Below, piece after piece: positions 11,649 through 19,430 of a stretch of 64,000 bases of DNA. The number at the start of each line of letters is the position of its first letter. The stretch's first letter is position 1. Location of the stretch: NCBI RefSeq assembly GCF_000379485.1, contig NZ_KB902288.1, forward strand, positions 62,001 through 126,000. The letters are read 5' to 3'. Source of the stretch: Wenxinia marina DSM 24838. Lineage in GTDB: Bacteria; Pseudomonadota; Alphaproteobacteria; Rhodobacterales; Rhodobacteraceae. The notes beneath the pieces were generated by a model. The model was given only the letters and a program-made list of their open reading frames with translations, made no database searches and had not been told where the DNA came from. Made by a program: the position numbers and the translations under genes.

Positions 11649-12406
11649 CAGACGACCCCCCGCTCTTTGAGTTTCGCCACCAGCTCGTCGACCGAGCCGA
11701 CCATCTCGCCCGCCTTGCGCGCCTCGGGTTCCGTCGTCTTCACGACCGACAGCCGCGGCGACACGTCGACGCCGTAATCGGCCGGCGTCTTCTCGTCGAG
11801 CGGCTTCTTCTTCGCCTTCATGATGTTCGGCAGCGACGCATAGCGCGGCTCGTTCAGCCGCAGGTCCACGCTGACGATCGCCGGCATTTTCACCTTGATG
11901 GTCTGCAGGCCGCCATCCACCTCACGGGTGACCGAGGCGTGGTCGCCGTCGATCTCGACCTTCGAGGCGAAGGTCCCCTGGCTCCAGCCCAGCAGCGCCG
12001 CCAGCATCTGACCGGTCGCGTTCATGTCGTTGTCGATCGCCTGCTTGCCGCAGAGGACCAGCCCCGGCTGTTCCTCCTTGACGATGGCGGCGAGGATCTT
12101 GGCCACCGCCAGCGGCTCGATGTCCTGGTGCACGTCGTCCGCCGCCACGACGAGGATCGCCCGGTCGGCGCCCATGGCGAGGGCGGTTCGCAGCGTCTCC
12201 TGCGCCTGCTTGACGCCGATGGAGACCGCGACGACCTCTTCGGCGGCGCCCTTCTCCTTCAGGCGGATCGCCTCTTCCACGGCGATCTCGTCGAAGGGGT
12301 TCATGCTCATCTTGACGTTGGCGAGATCGACCCCGGACCCGTCCGCCTTGACCCGGACCTTCACGTTGTAGTCGATCACCCGCTTGACCGGCACGAGGAC
12401 CTTCAT
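11648..12406 (-). CDS. etfB: Electron transfer flavoprotein beta subunit
   Basis: AMP-binding subunit of ETF, 252 residues, starting [14 protein letters not shown]. Recognition-loop and AMP-site sequences include [47 protein letters not shown] and [24 protein letters not shown] lies just upstream of ATG 12406. It forms a two-gene operon with etfA. The pair probably serves beta-oxidation together with the dehydrogenase at 8930. Confidence 0.97.
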   Translation of the reverse strand: MKVLVPVKRVIDYNVKVRVKADGSGVDLANVKMSMNPFDEIAVEEAIRLKEKGAAEEVVAVSIGVKQAQETLRTALAMGADRAILVVAADDVHQDIEPLAVAKILAAIVKEEQPGLVLCGKQAIDNDMNATGQMLAALLGWSQGTFASKVEIDGDHASVTREVDGGLQTIKVKMPAIVSVDLRLNEPRYASLPNIMKAKKKPLDEKTPADYGVDVSPRLSVVKTTEPEARKAGEMVGSVDELVAKLKERGVV

Positions 12407-12533
12407 GCGGTATCTCCTGTCTGCTGCGTGTTCCGAGCCGTGTTATCGCGGGGTCCTGCGCGGAAACAGGGAAAAAGCGACGCAGGCCGGCGCGGGAACG
12501 CCACGTTTGCCGCGCATGGGGAGGAGGGGCAGA

Positions 12534-12565
12534 GCGCGCGGCCGGCGCGGGGGCCGGCCGCGCGC
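12534..12565 (-). terminator. Strong GC hairpin after the small ORF
   Basis: Perfect 13-base inverted arms (12534-12546 and 12553-12565) with a 6-base loop, five bases beyond the stop of the lysine-rich small ORF. No T-run follows on either strand, so it may be a 3'-end stabilising hairpin or a weak terminator rather than a classical intrinsic one. Confidence 0.5.
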
Positions 12566-12570
12566 CGGCG

Positions 12571-12678
12571 TCACTTCTTCTTGCCGTCCGACTTCTTCGC
12601 GCCGCCCATCGCGCCGGCGGGAGCGCTCTTCTGTTCCTTGCTGCTGGCGGGTTTGCCGCCCTTCGGTTTGTCGGCCAT
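12571..12678 (-). CDS. Small lysine-rich protein, 35 residues
   Basis: Short ORF MADKPKGGKPASS... ending GGAKKSDGKKK, nine lysines in 35 residues and no hydrophobic segment. A good ribosome site (GGGAGG) lies about 10 bases before the ATG at 12678, and a 13-base hairpin follows the stop within five bases. These signals, more than composition, suggest it is expressed. It is probably cytoplasmic and may bind nucleic acid or be disordered; I do not recognise a family. It lies between etfB and the quinone oxidoreductase, all on the minus strand. Confidence 0.5.
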   Translation of the reverse strand: MADKPKGGKPASSKEQKSAPAGAMGGAKKSDGKKK

Positions 12679-12767
12679 CAGACCGATCCTCCCAGAAAGG
12701 GCGACCCGGGAATCGGGTCGCCACGGGCGGAGAGTAGCGCAGCGGCGGTGTTCGGATAGTCCGCGCG

Positions 12768-13751
12768 TCAGGCCTCGCCGCCCACCTCAAGCACGATCTT
12801 GCCGATGTGCTCGGAGCTCTCCATCAGCGCGTGCGCCGCGGCGGCCTCGGCCAGCGGGAAGGTCCGGAACATCACCGGCGCGACACGTCCCGCCGCGATC
12901 AGCGGCCAGACCTCGCGAGCCAGATCCTCGGCGATCCGCGCCTTTGCGAGCACCGATTGCGGGCGCAGGGTGGAGCCCGTGATCGTCTGCCGCCGCGCCA
13001 TCAGCGGCGCGAGGTTCAGCTCGGCCTTCGGCCCCTGCAGGAAGGCGATCTGCACCAGCCGGCCGTCCTCGGCCAGGGCCTTGAGGTTGCGGGCGATGTA
13101 GTCGCCGCCGACCATGTCGAGGATCACGTCGGCGCCGCCCTCGGCCGTGAGCACCTCGACGAAGTCCTCCTCGCGATAGTTGATCGCCCGCTCGGCGCCG
13201 AGCCGGGTGCAGGCGGCGCACTTCTCGGCCGACCCGGCGGTCGCGAAGACCCGCGCGCCGAAGGCACGGGCCAGCTGGATCGCCGTCGTGCCGATCCCGG
13301 AGGAGCCGCCGTGGACGAGGAACCGCTCGCCCGCCTGCAGCCGGCCGCGGCCGAAGACGTTGGACCAGACGGTGAAGAAGGTCTCGGGCAGGCAGGCCGC
13401 CTCCTTCATCCCCAGCCCCTCGGGCACGGGCAGGCAGTGCGCCGCCGGCGTCACGACATACTGCGCGTAGCCGCCGCCCGGCAGGAGGGCGCAGACCCGA
13501 TCGCCCTCGGACCAGTCGGTCACGCCCTCGCCGATGCGGTCGACGATGCCCGAACATTCGAGGCCCGGCAGGTCGCTCGCGCCCGGAGGCGGGGCGTAGG
13601 CGCCGGCGCGCTGCAGGGCGTCGGGCCGGTTCACCCCGGCGAACGCCACCCTGATCCGCACCTCGCCCGGTCCCGGCTTAGGGACCTCGCGGCTGGCGAC
13701 TGTCAGGACATCCGGCCCGCCGGGCCGGCCGATCTCGATCACGCGCATCAT
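12768..13751 (-). CDS. NAD(P)H quinone oxidoreductase, PIG3-like (zinc-independent MDR family)
   Basis: Medium-chain reductase of about 327 residues that would reduce quinones with NAD(P)H. GroES-like N-terminal domain (GEVRIRVAFAGVNRPDALQRAG), then a Rossmann domain with GGSSGIGTTAIQLARAFGARV. It lacks the Cys ligands of zinc alcohol dehydrogenases. The pattern fits the PIG3-type quinone oxidoreductases. Start taken at ATG 13751 (another ATG at 13748, GTG at 13760). It directly follows the COQ9 gene, so a shared ubiquinone context is plausible but not proven. Confidence 0.85.
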   Translation of the reverse strand: MMRVIEIGRPGGPDVLTVASREVPKPGPGEVRIRVAFAGVNRPDALQRAGAYAPPPGASDLPGLECSGIVDRIGEGVTDWSEGDRVCALLPGGGYAQYVVTPAAHCLPVPEGLGMKEAACLPETFFTVWSNVFGRGRLQAGERFLVHGGSSGIGTTAIQLARAFGARVFATAGSAEKCAACTRLGAERAINYREEDFVEVLTAEGGADVILDMVGGDYIARNLKALAEDGRLVQIAFLQGPKAELNLAPLMARRQTITGSTLRPQSVLAKARIAEDLAREVWPLIAAGRVAPVMFRTFPLAEAAAAHALMESSEHIGKIVLEVGGEA

Positions 13752-13761
13752 TTGGGTCACG

Positions 13762-14472
13762 TCAGGCCCCCGGCGTCCAGCGACCGGGCAGGCCCCCCGG
13801 ACCGCTCACCGGCCGGGGCCGGCGAATCATCGCGGTCAGCCGCGACAGCGGGCCGGTGAAAGGCTTCAGCAGCGGCGCCTCGTTCACCCGCGCCTTCATC
13901 GTCTCGATCCGCATCACGTCGTCGATCCGCCGGTCGATGAAGGCGTCGGTCGCCTGCGCCTCCCAGCTGTCGTCGCCCAGCCAGAACAGCAGGACCGAGG
14001 CCCAGACCGCGGACAGCGTCGCTCGCTTGGTGTACCAGTTCAGGTCCTCGGACGGATCGCCCAGCGTGTCCCAGATCAGGTCCGCGGTGCGCCAGATCAG
14101 TCGCGCCCCCTCGGGCGCGTGAGTCGGCAGCGCGAAGAGCGCGCTGGCGCGGCGCGCCGCTTCCTTGTCGCCGATCGCCTCGATCCGGGCGCGCAGCGCG
14201 AACGCGACACGATCTCGGAACCGCATCGCCGTCAGGTCGGCCGCCTTCAGCTTCGCCACCATCGCCGCATCGCCGGACTCATGGTGCGCGACGGCGAGGT
14301 CGACGGCGCCGCGCGGGAACAGGCGCCGCGCCTCGGCCATGTCGATGCCCGTCGCCTCCGCGGCGCGGGGCAGCAGGTTCGCCGACCAGCCCTCGAACGC
14401 CACGTTCGGCAGGGCGGCCTGCAGGAGGCGCGCGCGGCGGGCCTCGTCGGTTTCCGTCTGGGCGTCGGTCAT
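13762..14472 (-). CDS. COQ9 family ubiquinone biosynthesis protein
   Basis: A 236-residue protein of the COQ9 family. In mitochondria COQ9 binds lipid and supports the hydroxylase COQ7 in ubiquinone synthesis. Typical features: a TetR-like helical N-terminus (LLQAALPNVAFEGWSANLL, AARRLFPRGAVDLAV), AMRFRDRVAFALRARIEAI, LIWDTLGDPSEDLNWYTKR and AVWASVLLFWLGD. ATG 14472 is preferred to an upstream in-frame start at 14565 because homology begins after it. It ends 11 bases before the oxidoreductase gene on the same strand. Confidence 0.88.
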   Translation of the reverse strand: MTDAQTETDEARRARLLQAALPNVAFEGWSANLLPRAAEATGIDMAEARRLFPRGAVDLAVAHHESGDAAMVAKLKAADLTAMRFRDRVAFALRARIEAIGDKEAARRASALFALPTHAPEGARLIWRTADLIWDTLGDPSEDLNWYTKRATLSAVWASVLLFWLGDDSWEAQATDAFIDRRIDDVMRIETMKARVNEAPLLKPFTGPLSRLTAMIRRPRPVSGPGGLPGRWTPGA

Positions 14473-14557
14473 GGGTCTCTCCCGCGTCGGTCGCGTCGTA
14501 CCCACGATAGCGCGGGGCGCGGCGGGCGCCAGCGCCGGCGCCGCACCCTCGGGGCGG

Positions 14558-14586
14558 GTGGACAAACCGTCCGAAGGTTCCTATAT
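14558..14586 (+). promoter_or_regulatory. Predicted rpsU promoter
   Basis: GTGGAC (14558-14563) and CTATAT (14581-14586) are separated by 17 bases. This is the best housekeeping-type promoter in the gap before rpsU and would give a leader of about 50 bases containing the ribosome site AGAAAGGTGG. Confidence 0.5.
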
Positions 14587-14641
14587 CGGCGCTTCCTGCA
14601 ACGATCCGATCATTCCAACCTAGAAAGGTGGTGAAAACCAC

Positions 14642-14848
14642 ATGCAGGTCTCCGTTCGCGACAACAACGTCGATCAGGCGCTCCGCGCCCTGAAGAAGAA
14701 GCTGCAGCGCGAGGGTGTCTTCCGCGAGATGAAGCTTCGGCAGCATTTCGAGAAGCCGTCCGAGAAGAAGGCCCGCGAGAAGGCCGAGGCGATCCGTCGC
14801 CAGCGCAAGCTCGCGCGCAAGAAGGCGCAGCGCGAAGGTCTCCTCTGA
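14642..14848 (+). CDS. rpsU: 30S ribosomal protein S21
   Basis: Small-subunit ribosomal protein of 68 residues, beginning [20 protein letters not shown] and ending in a very basic tail ([12 protein letters not shown]). It binds near the 16S 3' end and helps initiation. A good ribosome site AAAGGTGG precedes ATG 14642, a promoter-like pair lies 56-84 bases upstream, and an intrinsic terminator follows, so it is a single-gene unit. Confidence 0.96.
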   Translation: MQVSVRDNNVDQALRALKKKLQREGVFREMKLRQHFEKPSEKKAREKAEAIRRQRKLARKKAQREGLL

Positions 14849-14881
14849 GGCGACCTCTTCCGAACTGCTGAAGTTCAGACG

Positions 14882-14916
14882 ACCCCCGCGGCTCACGCCC
14901 GGGGGTTTGTCGTTTC
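14882..14916 (+). terminator. Intrinsic terminator of rpsU
   Basis: ACCCCCG (14882-14888) pairs with CGGGGGT (14900-14906), followed by a T-rich tract (TTTGTCGTTT). It lies 34 bases after the rpsU stop and also separates rpsU from the convergent GFA gene. Confidence 0.7.
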
Positions 14917-14928
14917 CGAGGGTCCGGT

Positions 14929-15327
14929 TCAGCTGCCCGGGATCGCGTCCAGATCCCGGACCCACGGCTGGGCGGAGCCGGTGAAGACCTGGCGCTGCGG
15001 CACGAGGTCCGCCCGTTGCTCCACCCCGCCGAGGCGCAGCATGAAGGTCCGCCCCGTCCCCTCGGGCGCCGTCGACCAGAGCGGCGCGCCGCAGGTGCCG
15101 CAGAACGTCTGCAGCCGCGCGTTGCCGCTGTCGGCGGTGGTCTTGACGTAGGAGGCGGGGGTGCCGGTCTGCAGCGTCAGATCCTCCTCCGCGCAGGCGA
15201 CCGAGGCGCGGTAGGGCGCGCCGGACAACGCCTGGCAGTCGGTGCAGTGGCAGATCATCGTGCGGGCCGGGTCGACCTCGGCCGTCCACGTGATCTCGCC
15301 GCAATGGCAGCGTCCGTCGATCCTCAT
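14929..15327 (-). CDS. GFA family (glutathione-dependent formaldehyde-activating-like) zinc protein
   Basis: A 132-residue CENP-V/GFA-domain protein. Zinc-binding cysteines are visible: Cys7/Cys9 in GRCHCGE, Cys26/Cys28/Cys31 in ICHCTDCQ and a later CGTCGAP pair. The founding member was proposed to speed S-hydroxymethylglutathione formation, but most family members are untested, so the reaction is unknown. The frame is open far upstream, but homology starts at ATG 15327. It is convergent with rpsU and divergent from dapD. Confidence 0.88.
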   Translation of the reverse strand: MRIDGRCHCGEITWTAEVDPARTMICHCTDCQALSGAPYRASVACAEEDLTLQTGTPASYVKTTADSGNARLQTFCGTCGAPLWSTAPEGTGRTFMLRLGGVEQRADLVPQRQVFTGSAQPWVRDLDAIPGS

Positions 15328-15451
15328 GATGTCTCCCTCCGACCGCTGCACGCTAGGCCCGCTCCGCCCCGCGCCGCAAGGCCCGGCGCGATTGCCACGC
15401 CCGCCCGTGCGACCTATGACGCCCCCGACGTCACTTCCGGAGAACGCCCTC

Positions 15452-16279
15452 ATGTCCCACGCCCAACTCGAAGCCGCGATCGAGGCCGCCTGGGAGGCGC
15501 GCGACACGCTGTCCCCCACCACCAGCGGCGAGACCCGCGAGGCCATCGAGGAGACGCTGAACGCCCTCGATGCCGGCACGCTGCGGGTGGCCGAGCGGCA
15601 GGAGAGCGGCGACTGGCACGTGAACCAGTGGGCCAAGAAGGCGGTCCTTCTCGGCTTCCGCATCCGCGACATGGAGATGCAGCCGGGCGGCCCGCAGGGC
15701 GGCGGCTGGTGGGACAAGGTCGACAGCAAGTTCAAGGGCTGGGGCGACAACCAGTGGCGCGCCGCCGGCTTCCGCGCGGTGCCGAACGCCGTCGTCCGCC
15801 ACTCCGCCCACATCGCCAAGGGCGTCGTGCTGATGCCGTCCTTCGTGAACCTCGGCGCCTACGTGGACGAGGGGACGATGGTCGACACCTGGGCCACCGT
15901 CGGTTCCTGCGCGCAGATCGGCCGGAACGTGCACCTGTCCGGCGGCGTCGGCATCGGCGGCGTGCTGGAGCCGATGCAGGCCGGCCCCACGATCATCGAG
16001 GACAACTGCTTCATCGGCGCCCGCTCCGAGGTGGTCGAGGGGGTGATCGTGCGCGAGGGCAGCGTTCTGGGCATGGGCGTCTTCCTCGGCCAGTCGACCA
16101 AGATCGTGGACCGCGAGACCGGCACCGTCACCTACGGCGAGGTGCCGCCCTATTCGGTCGTCGTCGCCGGCTCGATGCCGACGAAGAACGGTTTGAACCT
16201 CTACTGCGCCGTCATCGTCAAGCGTGTGGACGAAAGGACACGGTCCAAGACCGGCATCAACGAGCTGCTGCGAGACTGA
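15452..16279 (+). CDS. dapD: Tetrahydrodipicolinate N-succinyltransferase
   Basis: Lysine/diaminopimelate synthesis: transfers succinyl from succinyl-CoA to tetrahydrodipicolinate. The 275-residue protein has the helical N-terminal domain, then a left-handed beta-helix made of hexapeptide turns (about 100-220), with the conserved [33 protein letters not shown] and [14 protein letters not shown] type motifs. CCGGAG lies before ATG 15452. dapE and dapC are not in this window. Confidence 0.96.
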   Translation: MSHAQLEAAIEAAWEARDTLSPTTSGETREAIEETLNALDAGTLRVAERQESGDWHVNQWAKKAVLLGFRIRDMEMQPGGPQGGGWWDKVDSKFKGWGDNQWRAAGFRAVPNAVVRHSAHIAKGVVLMPSFVNLGAYVDEGTMVDTWATVGSCAQIGRNVHLSGGVGIGGVLEPMQAGPTIIEDNCFIGARSEVVEGVIVREGSVLGMGVFLGQSTKIVDRETGTVTYGEVPPYSVVVAGSMPTKNGLNLYCAVIVKRVDERTRSKTGINELLRD

Positions 16280-16370
16280 GGGAACCCCGCGGAACTTTTC
16301 CCGCGCATGCGACGTTCTGCCCCCGATCGCCCGGGAACCGCCGGGCGGACGGAACGAAAGGACGAACGAC

Positions 16371-16625
16371 ATGAACGGCGTGGGCTGGATCGCCGCCATC
16401 ATCATCGGCGGCATCGCCGGTTGGCTGGCGGAGCAATTCATGAAGTCCAACATGGGACTTCTGATGAACATCATTCTCGGCATCATCGGTGCCATCGTTT
16501 TCAACTTCCTGCTGGGTCTGTTCTTCGACACCGAGACCTACGGCTGGATCGGCTCGCTCATCGCCGGCTTCATCGGTGCGTGCATCCTCATCTGGATCGC
16601 GAGGCTGGTGCGCCGCAGCACCTGA
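16371..16625 (+). CDS. GlsB/YeaQ/YmgE family membrane protein
   Basis: An 84-residue integral membrane protein with three hydrophobic segments (about 4-20, 27-50 and 57-78) and the glycine-rich family pattern IIIGGIAGWLAEQFMK and GSLIAGFIGACILIW. The family (transglycosylase-associated protein) is linked to envelope and general stress; the biochemical role is unknown. It starts ATG 16371 after GAAAGGACG. A terminator follows, and a second, diverged copy begins 85 bases downstream. Confidence 0.88.
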   Translation: MNGVGWIAAIIIGGIAGWLAEQFMKSNMGLLMNIILGIIGAIVFNFLLGLFFDTETYGWIGSLIAGFIGACILIWIARLVRRST

Positions 16626-16649
16626 CCTTCGACGCGTGACGAGTTCCCG

Positions 16650-16685
16650 ACGGCCCGTTGCCCCCGGCAGCGGGCCGTGTTTCTT
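16650..16685 (+). terminator. Intrinsic terminator between the two GlsB-type genes
   Basis: Arms 16650-16662 and 16666-16678 pair over 13 bases with one G-U wobble and a CCC loop, followed by GTTTCTT. It should end the transcript of the first GlsB-type gene 25 bases after its stop. Confidence 0.65.
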
Positions 16686-16709
16686 GTGCGGCCGAACGCG
16701 GAGGGCGAC

Positions 16710-16955
16710 ATGGGACTGGGACTGATCGCATCGATTATCGTCGGCGGACTGGCCGGCTGGATCGCGAGCCGGGTGATGAGGGCGCGGACCGGCCTGCTGG
16801 CGAACATCGCGCTGGGAATCGTGGGCGCCGTCCTGCTGAACGCGATCCTCGGCTGGATCGGCATCTACGCCGAGCGGTCGTGGTTCCCGCAGCTGATCGT
16901 CGGAGCGGCCGGCGCGGCGCTGCTGATCTGGCTCGGCCGGAGGCTGCGGCGCTGA
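16710..16955 (+). CDS. GlsB/YeaQ/YmgE family membrane protein, second copy
   Basis: An 81-residue membrane protein of the same family as the gene at 16371, with IASIIVGGLAGWIASRVMR, LANIALGIVGAVLLNAILG and IVGAAGAALLIWLGRR as the three hydrophobic segments. ATG 16710 is chosen because GCGGAGGGCG precedes it and the family begins there; the frame extends to a GTG at 16677 inside the terminator. Its stop overlaps the start of the next gene (TGATG). Confidence 0.85.
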   Translation: MGLGLIASIIVGGLAGWIASRVMRARTGLLANIALGIVGAVLLNAILGWIGIYAERSWFPQLIVGAAGAALLIWLGRRLRR

Positions 16956-17284
16956 TGGCGGGGCGGCAGCAGGTCTACACCCTTCTGGTCGAGGTGGGGC
17001 GCAAGGCGGGCGACGGCCTGCCTGACGGCGCCACCGGCGCGGCGCTGATGTGCTATGCCAGCGGCATCGACGAGGCCGAGGCGGTGCGCGAGACGGTGGC
17101 GATCCTCAAGCAGGCCGACCTCGCGCCGCTCGACGTCACCGGCTACGGCACGCTGGAGGAGCGGCTGGCCGAGGGGCACGATCTCGACGACGATGAGAAG
17201 GCGCTGATGCAGCGGGCGCTGGACGAGAACAGCGTGATCGTCGCGCAGATGACGCCGTTCTTCGAGGGCGACGAAAAGAGCTGA
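16955..17284 (+). CDS. Conserved hypothetical protein, 109 residues
   Basis: Acidic, soluble-looking protein without signal peptide or membrane segment. Residues 5-60 read as an alternating strand/helix pattern (QQVYTLLVEVG, DEAEAVRETVAILKQ, DVTGYGTLEERL), and the tail is rich in Asp/Glu. I do not recognise the family. It overlaps the second GlsB-type gene by one base and so is translated with it. It ends 88 bases before the convergent DUF1513 gene. Confidence 0.7.
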   Translation: MAGRQQVYTLLVEVGRKAGDGLPDGATGAALMCYASGIDEAEAVRETVAILKQADLAPLDVTGYGTLEERLAEGHDLDDDEKALMQRALDENSVIVAQMTPFFEGDEKS

Positions 17285-17303
17285 CGTCGCGCCCACGCGC
17301 GAA

Positions 17304-17358
17304 GGAAATTCGACGAATTTCCATCTATGGACAGAAGAAATTTCGTCGAAATTTCTTC
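17304..17358. repeat. Two AT-rich palindromes in a convergent gap
   Basis: GGAAATT (17304-17310) and AATTTCC (17316-17322) flank CGACG; GAAGAAATTTC (17334-17344) and GAAATTTCTTC (17348-17358) flank GTC as a perfect 11-base dyad. The outer halves also pair across both (GCGAAGGAAATT against AATTTCTTCGC). The two palindromes share the core AAATT-CG-AATTT and stand out in a 70% GC context. They lie between two convergent genes. They could be a bidirectional transcription end or a protein-binding repeat. There is no T-run of the usual kind. Confidence 0.7.
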
Positions 17359-17371
17359 GCGCACCCCGATC

Positions 17372-18451
17372 TCAGAGCGCCACGATGTGGTTGTCCCACG
17401 CCCGGTCCATACGGCCCAGCGCGGCCGGCGCCCCGGCCTCCACCGCGATCAGCCCGCCCAGCCCGTCGCTCGCGAGCAGTCCCGTACCCCGCGGCGCCAG
17501 CCCGCAGACGTCCGCCCGCGATACCGCGCCGAGAAATACGCCGTCCGGGCCGAACCGGTGCAGCCGCCCGCCCTTGGGCGAACTGATCGCCACCTCCGTC
17601 CCGTCCCCGGCCCAGGCGACGGAGCCGGCATAGCCCTGCATCGCCAGCTCGTCCGCCAGGGGCGCCGACGCCAGCACCGGCGCCGCCCCTCGCCTGTGCA
17701 GACCCAGAAGGGGCACCGCCGCGCCCGTCGGTCCCTCCCACTGCATCGCGAAGGCGACGAGGCCGTCGTCCCGCAGCGCCAGGTGCCGGATCGAGCTCTG
17801 CGCCAGGTCCGGCCCCAGGTCGACTCGCTCCTGCAGCGCCCCGTCCAGCGACAGGTAGGCCAGCGACGGCGTCATGGACTCCACGTTCAGCTTCGTCCGG
17901 TCGGTCGGGTCGGTCTCGATCCCGCCGTTCGCCACCACCAGCGTCGCCCCCTCCGGCATCAGCCGCAGGTCGTGCGGCCCGATCCCGCCGGTCGCGAACT
18001 CGTCCAGCCGGACGTAGCCGTCCGCCACGTCCCAGACCCCGATCCGCCCCGCGCTGCCGTCCGCCACCTGCTCGGACGTGAAGAGGAGCTCGCCCGTGGG
18101 GTCGTAGACGCCGTGGCCGTTGAACTGCCGGCCGCCGGGCGGCGTCAGGCGGTGCATCACCGCGCCCGCCGCGCAGTCGAGGACGAGCGCGAAGGCGCCG
18201 GGCCGCCGGGCGAAGGCGACCGCCTCGGGCCGCGACGGGTGGCCGGCGCCGGCATGGCCGCGGGCGGGCAGGGGGACGCGGAGCGTCTCGGCCCCGTCCG
18301 CCGACAGGCCGAACAGGGCGAAGCCGCCGTCCGGCTCCTTCGCGGCGGCGAGGTAGGCGGGGCTGCCCGCCGCTGCCCAGCCAAGCGACGGCGCGGCCGC
18401 CCCGGCGCCCGCGGCGAACAGGCTGACGAGGAAGCCGCGGCGCGTGGTCAT
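17372..18451 (-). CDS. DUF1513 domain protein, Tat-exported
   Basis: A 359-residue periplasmic protein. The N-terminus MTTRRGFLVSLFAAGAGAAAP is a twin-arginine signal (Arg4-Arg5), and the rest has repeated strand motifs (GHGVYDPTGELLFTSE, GIGPHDLRLMPEGATLVVANGG) expected of a beta-propeller. DUF1513 genes are regularly the last member of imelysin / di-heme oxidoreductase operons, as here. The role is presumed to be in periplasmic iron acquisition. It starts one base beyond the preceding imelysin stop. Confidence 0.85.
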   Translation of the reverse strand: MTTRRGFLVSLFAAGAGAAAPSLGWAAAGSPAYLAAAKEPDGGFALFGLSADGAETLRVPLPARGHAGAGHPSRPEAVAFARRPGAFALVLDCAAGAVMHRLTPPGGRQFNGHGVYDPTGELLFTSEQVADGSAGRIGVWDVADGYVRLDEFATGGIGPHDLRLMPEGATLVVANGGIETDPTDRTKLNVESMTPSLAYLSLDGALQERVDLGPDLAQSSIRHLALRDDGLVAFAMQWEGPTGAAVPLLGLHRRGAAPVLASAPLADELAMQGYAGSVAWAGDGTEVAISSPKGGRLHRFGPDGVFLGAVSRADVCGLAPRGTGLLASDGLGGLIAVEAGAPAALGRMDRAWDNHIVAL

Positions 18452-18452
18452 G

Positions 18453-19430
18453 TCAGTCTCCGTCCGTCGAATTGAATCCGGGCGCGATGCCGAGGGGGGC
18501 GCCGACCTCGCCCTCGATGGCGGCCTTCAGGGAGCGCACCGCCTGCTGCAGCACCTCGACCAGCAACCGCGCCTGCGGATCGTCCAGGTCCTGCAACGAC
18601 GGATCGCCCACCCGCTCCGCCGCCTGCCGCACCCGCGCCAGCGCCGCGTCCGTCGCCGGCAGCTCGCCGCCGACGAGCGCGTGCGCCAGGGCCACCGCCG
18701 CCTCGCTTGCCAGCACCACGTCGCGCACCGGTCGGTCCGTGCGCCACGCCTCCGCCCGCGTCGGGCGCGGCCGCTCAAACGTGCCCATCGGCCGGCCCAG
18801 CCGGGTGTCGGCGGTGAATTCGAGGCCGGAGACGATCTGCGTGTAGATCGCCCGCACCGCCTCGTCCTCCGCCAGGAACGTCGCATTGCCCGTCGCGCCC
18901 GCGCTCTCCAGCACGCCGGCATAGTCGGCCCAACCGGCCTCCAGCGCCGCCGCCGTGCGAGCGAGGTCGGTCGCCACCGCCTGCACAAGCGCGCACGTGT
19001 AGCTGTCCGTGCCGTAGCCGGACAGGTCCGCATCCCCCAGCAGCATATCCAGCGCGAACAGTCCCCGCGCCGCCACCGACACCTCTGCGAAGGCGTCCGG
19101 GTCCGCCACCACCGGGTCCTCCGCCGCGATGAGCGTCGACAGCTGGCGCGGCGTGAAGCCCCGGTCATCGGGCCAGAAGGCGACGGACAGCGCCGCCGTC
19201 TCGGACGGGCCGAGCCGCAGGTCCGCGACCGTCATCCAGGCGTCGAACGCATCCTGGTAGGCCGGCAGCAGCGCTCCGGCCGTGCAGTCGTCCGCCGCGG
19301 CGGCGGCAAGGTCGTCCGCCGCCTCCGCGAACCGGGCGAAGCCGGGCAGGATCACCTCCCGCGTCGCGTGGCCCACGTCCGCGACGGCGGGGGACGCCAC
19401 GAGGGCGAGGGTCAGGGCGAGATGTCTCAC
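18453..19430 (-). CDS. Imelysin-family protein, second copy lacking HxxE
   Basis: A 325-residue exported protein of the imelysin (peptidase M75 / EfeO-like) family, with a short signal peptide LALTLALVASPAVA. The family's metal motif GxHxxE is replaced by GLFALDMLLG at about 123-132 (His to Phe, Glu to Asp), which places it in the divergent subgroup that usually accompanies a canonical imelysin. The start is GTG 19430, overlapping the stop of the upstream di-heme gene (GTGA). Its likely role is a periplasmic partner in iron handling; proteolysis is doubtful. Confidence 0.85.
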   Translation of the reverse strand: MRHLALTLALVASPAVADVGHATREVILPGFARFAEAADDLAAAAADDCTAGALLPAYQDAFDAWMTVADLRLGPSETAALSVAFWPDDRGFTPRQLSTLIAAEDPVVADPDAFAEVSVAARGLFALDMLLGDADLSGYGTDSYTCALVQAVATDLARTAAALEAGWADYAGVLESAGATGNATFLAEDEAVRAIYTQIVSGLEFTADTRLGRPMGTFERPRPTRAEAWRTDRPVRDVVLASEAAVALAHALVGGELPATDAALARVRQAAERVGDPSLQDLDDPQARLLVEVLQQAVRSLKAAIEGEVGAPLGIAPGFNSTDGD

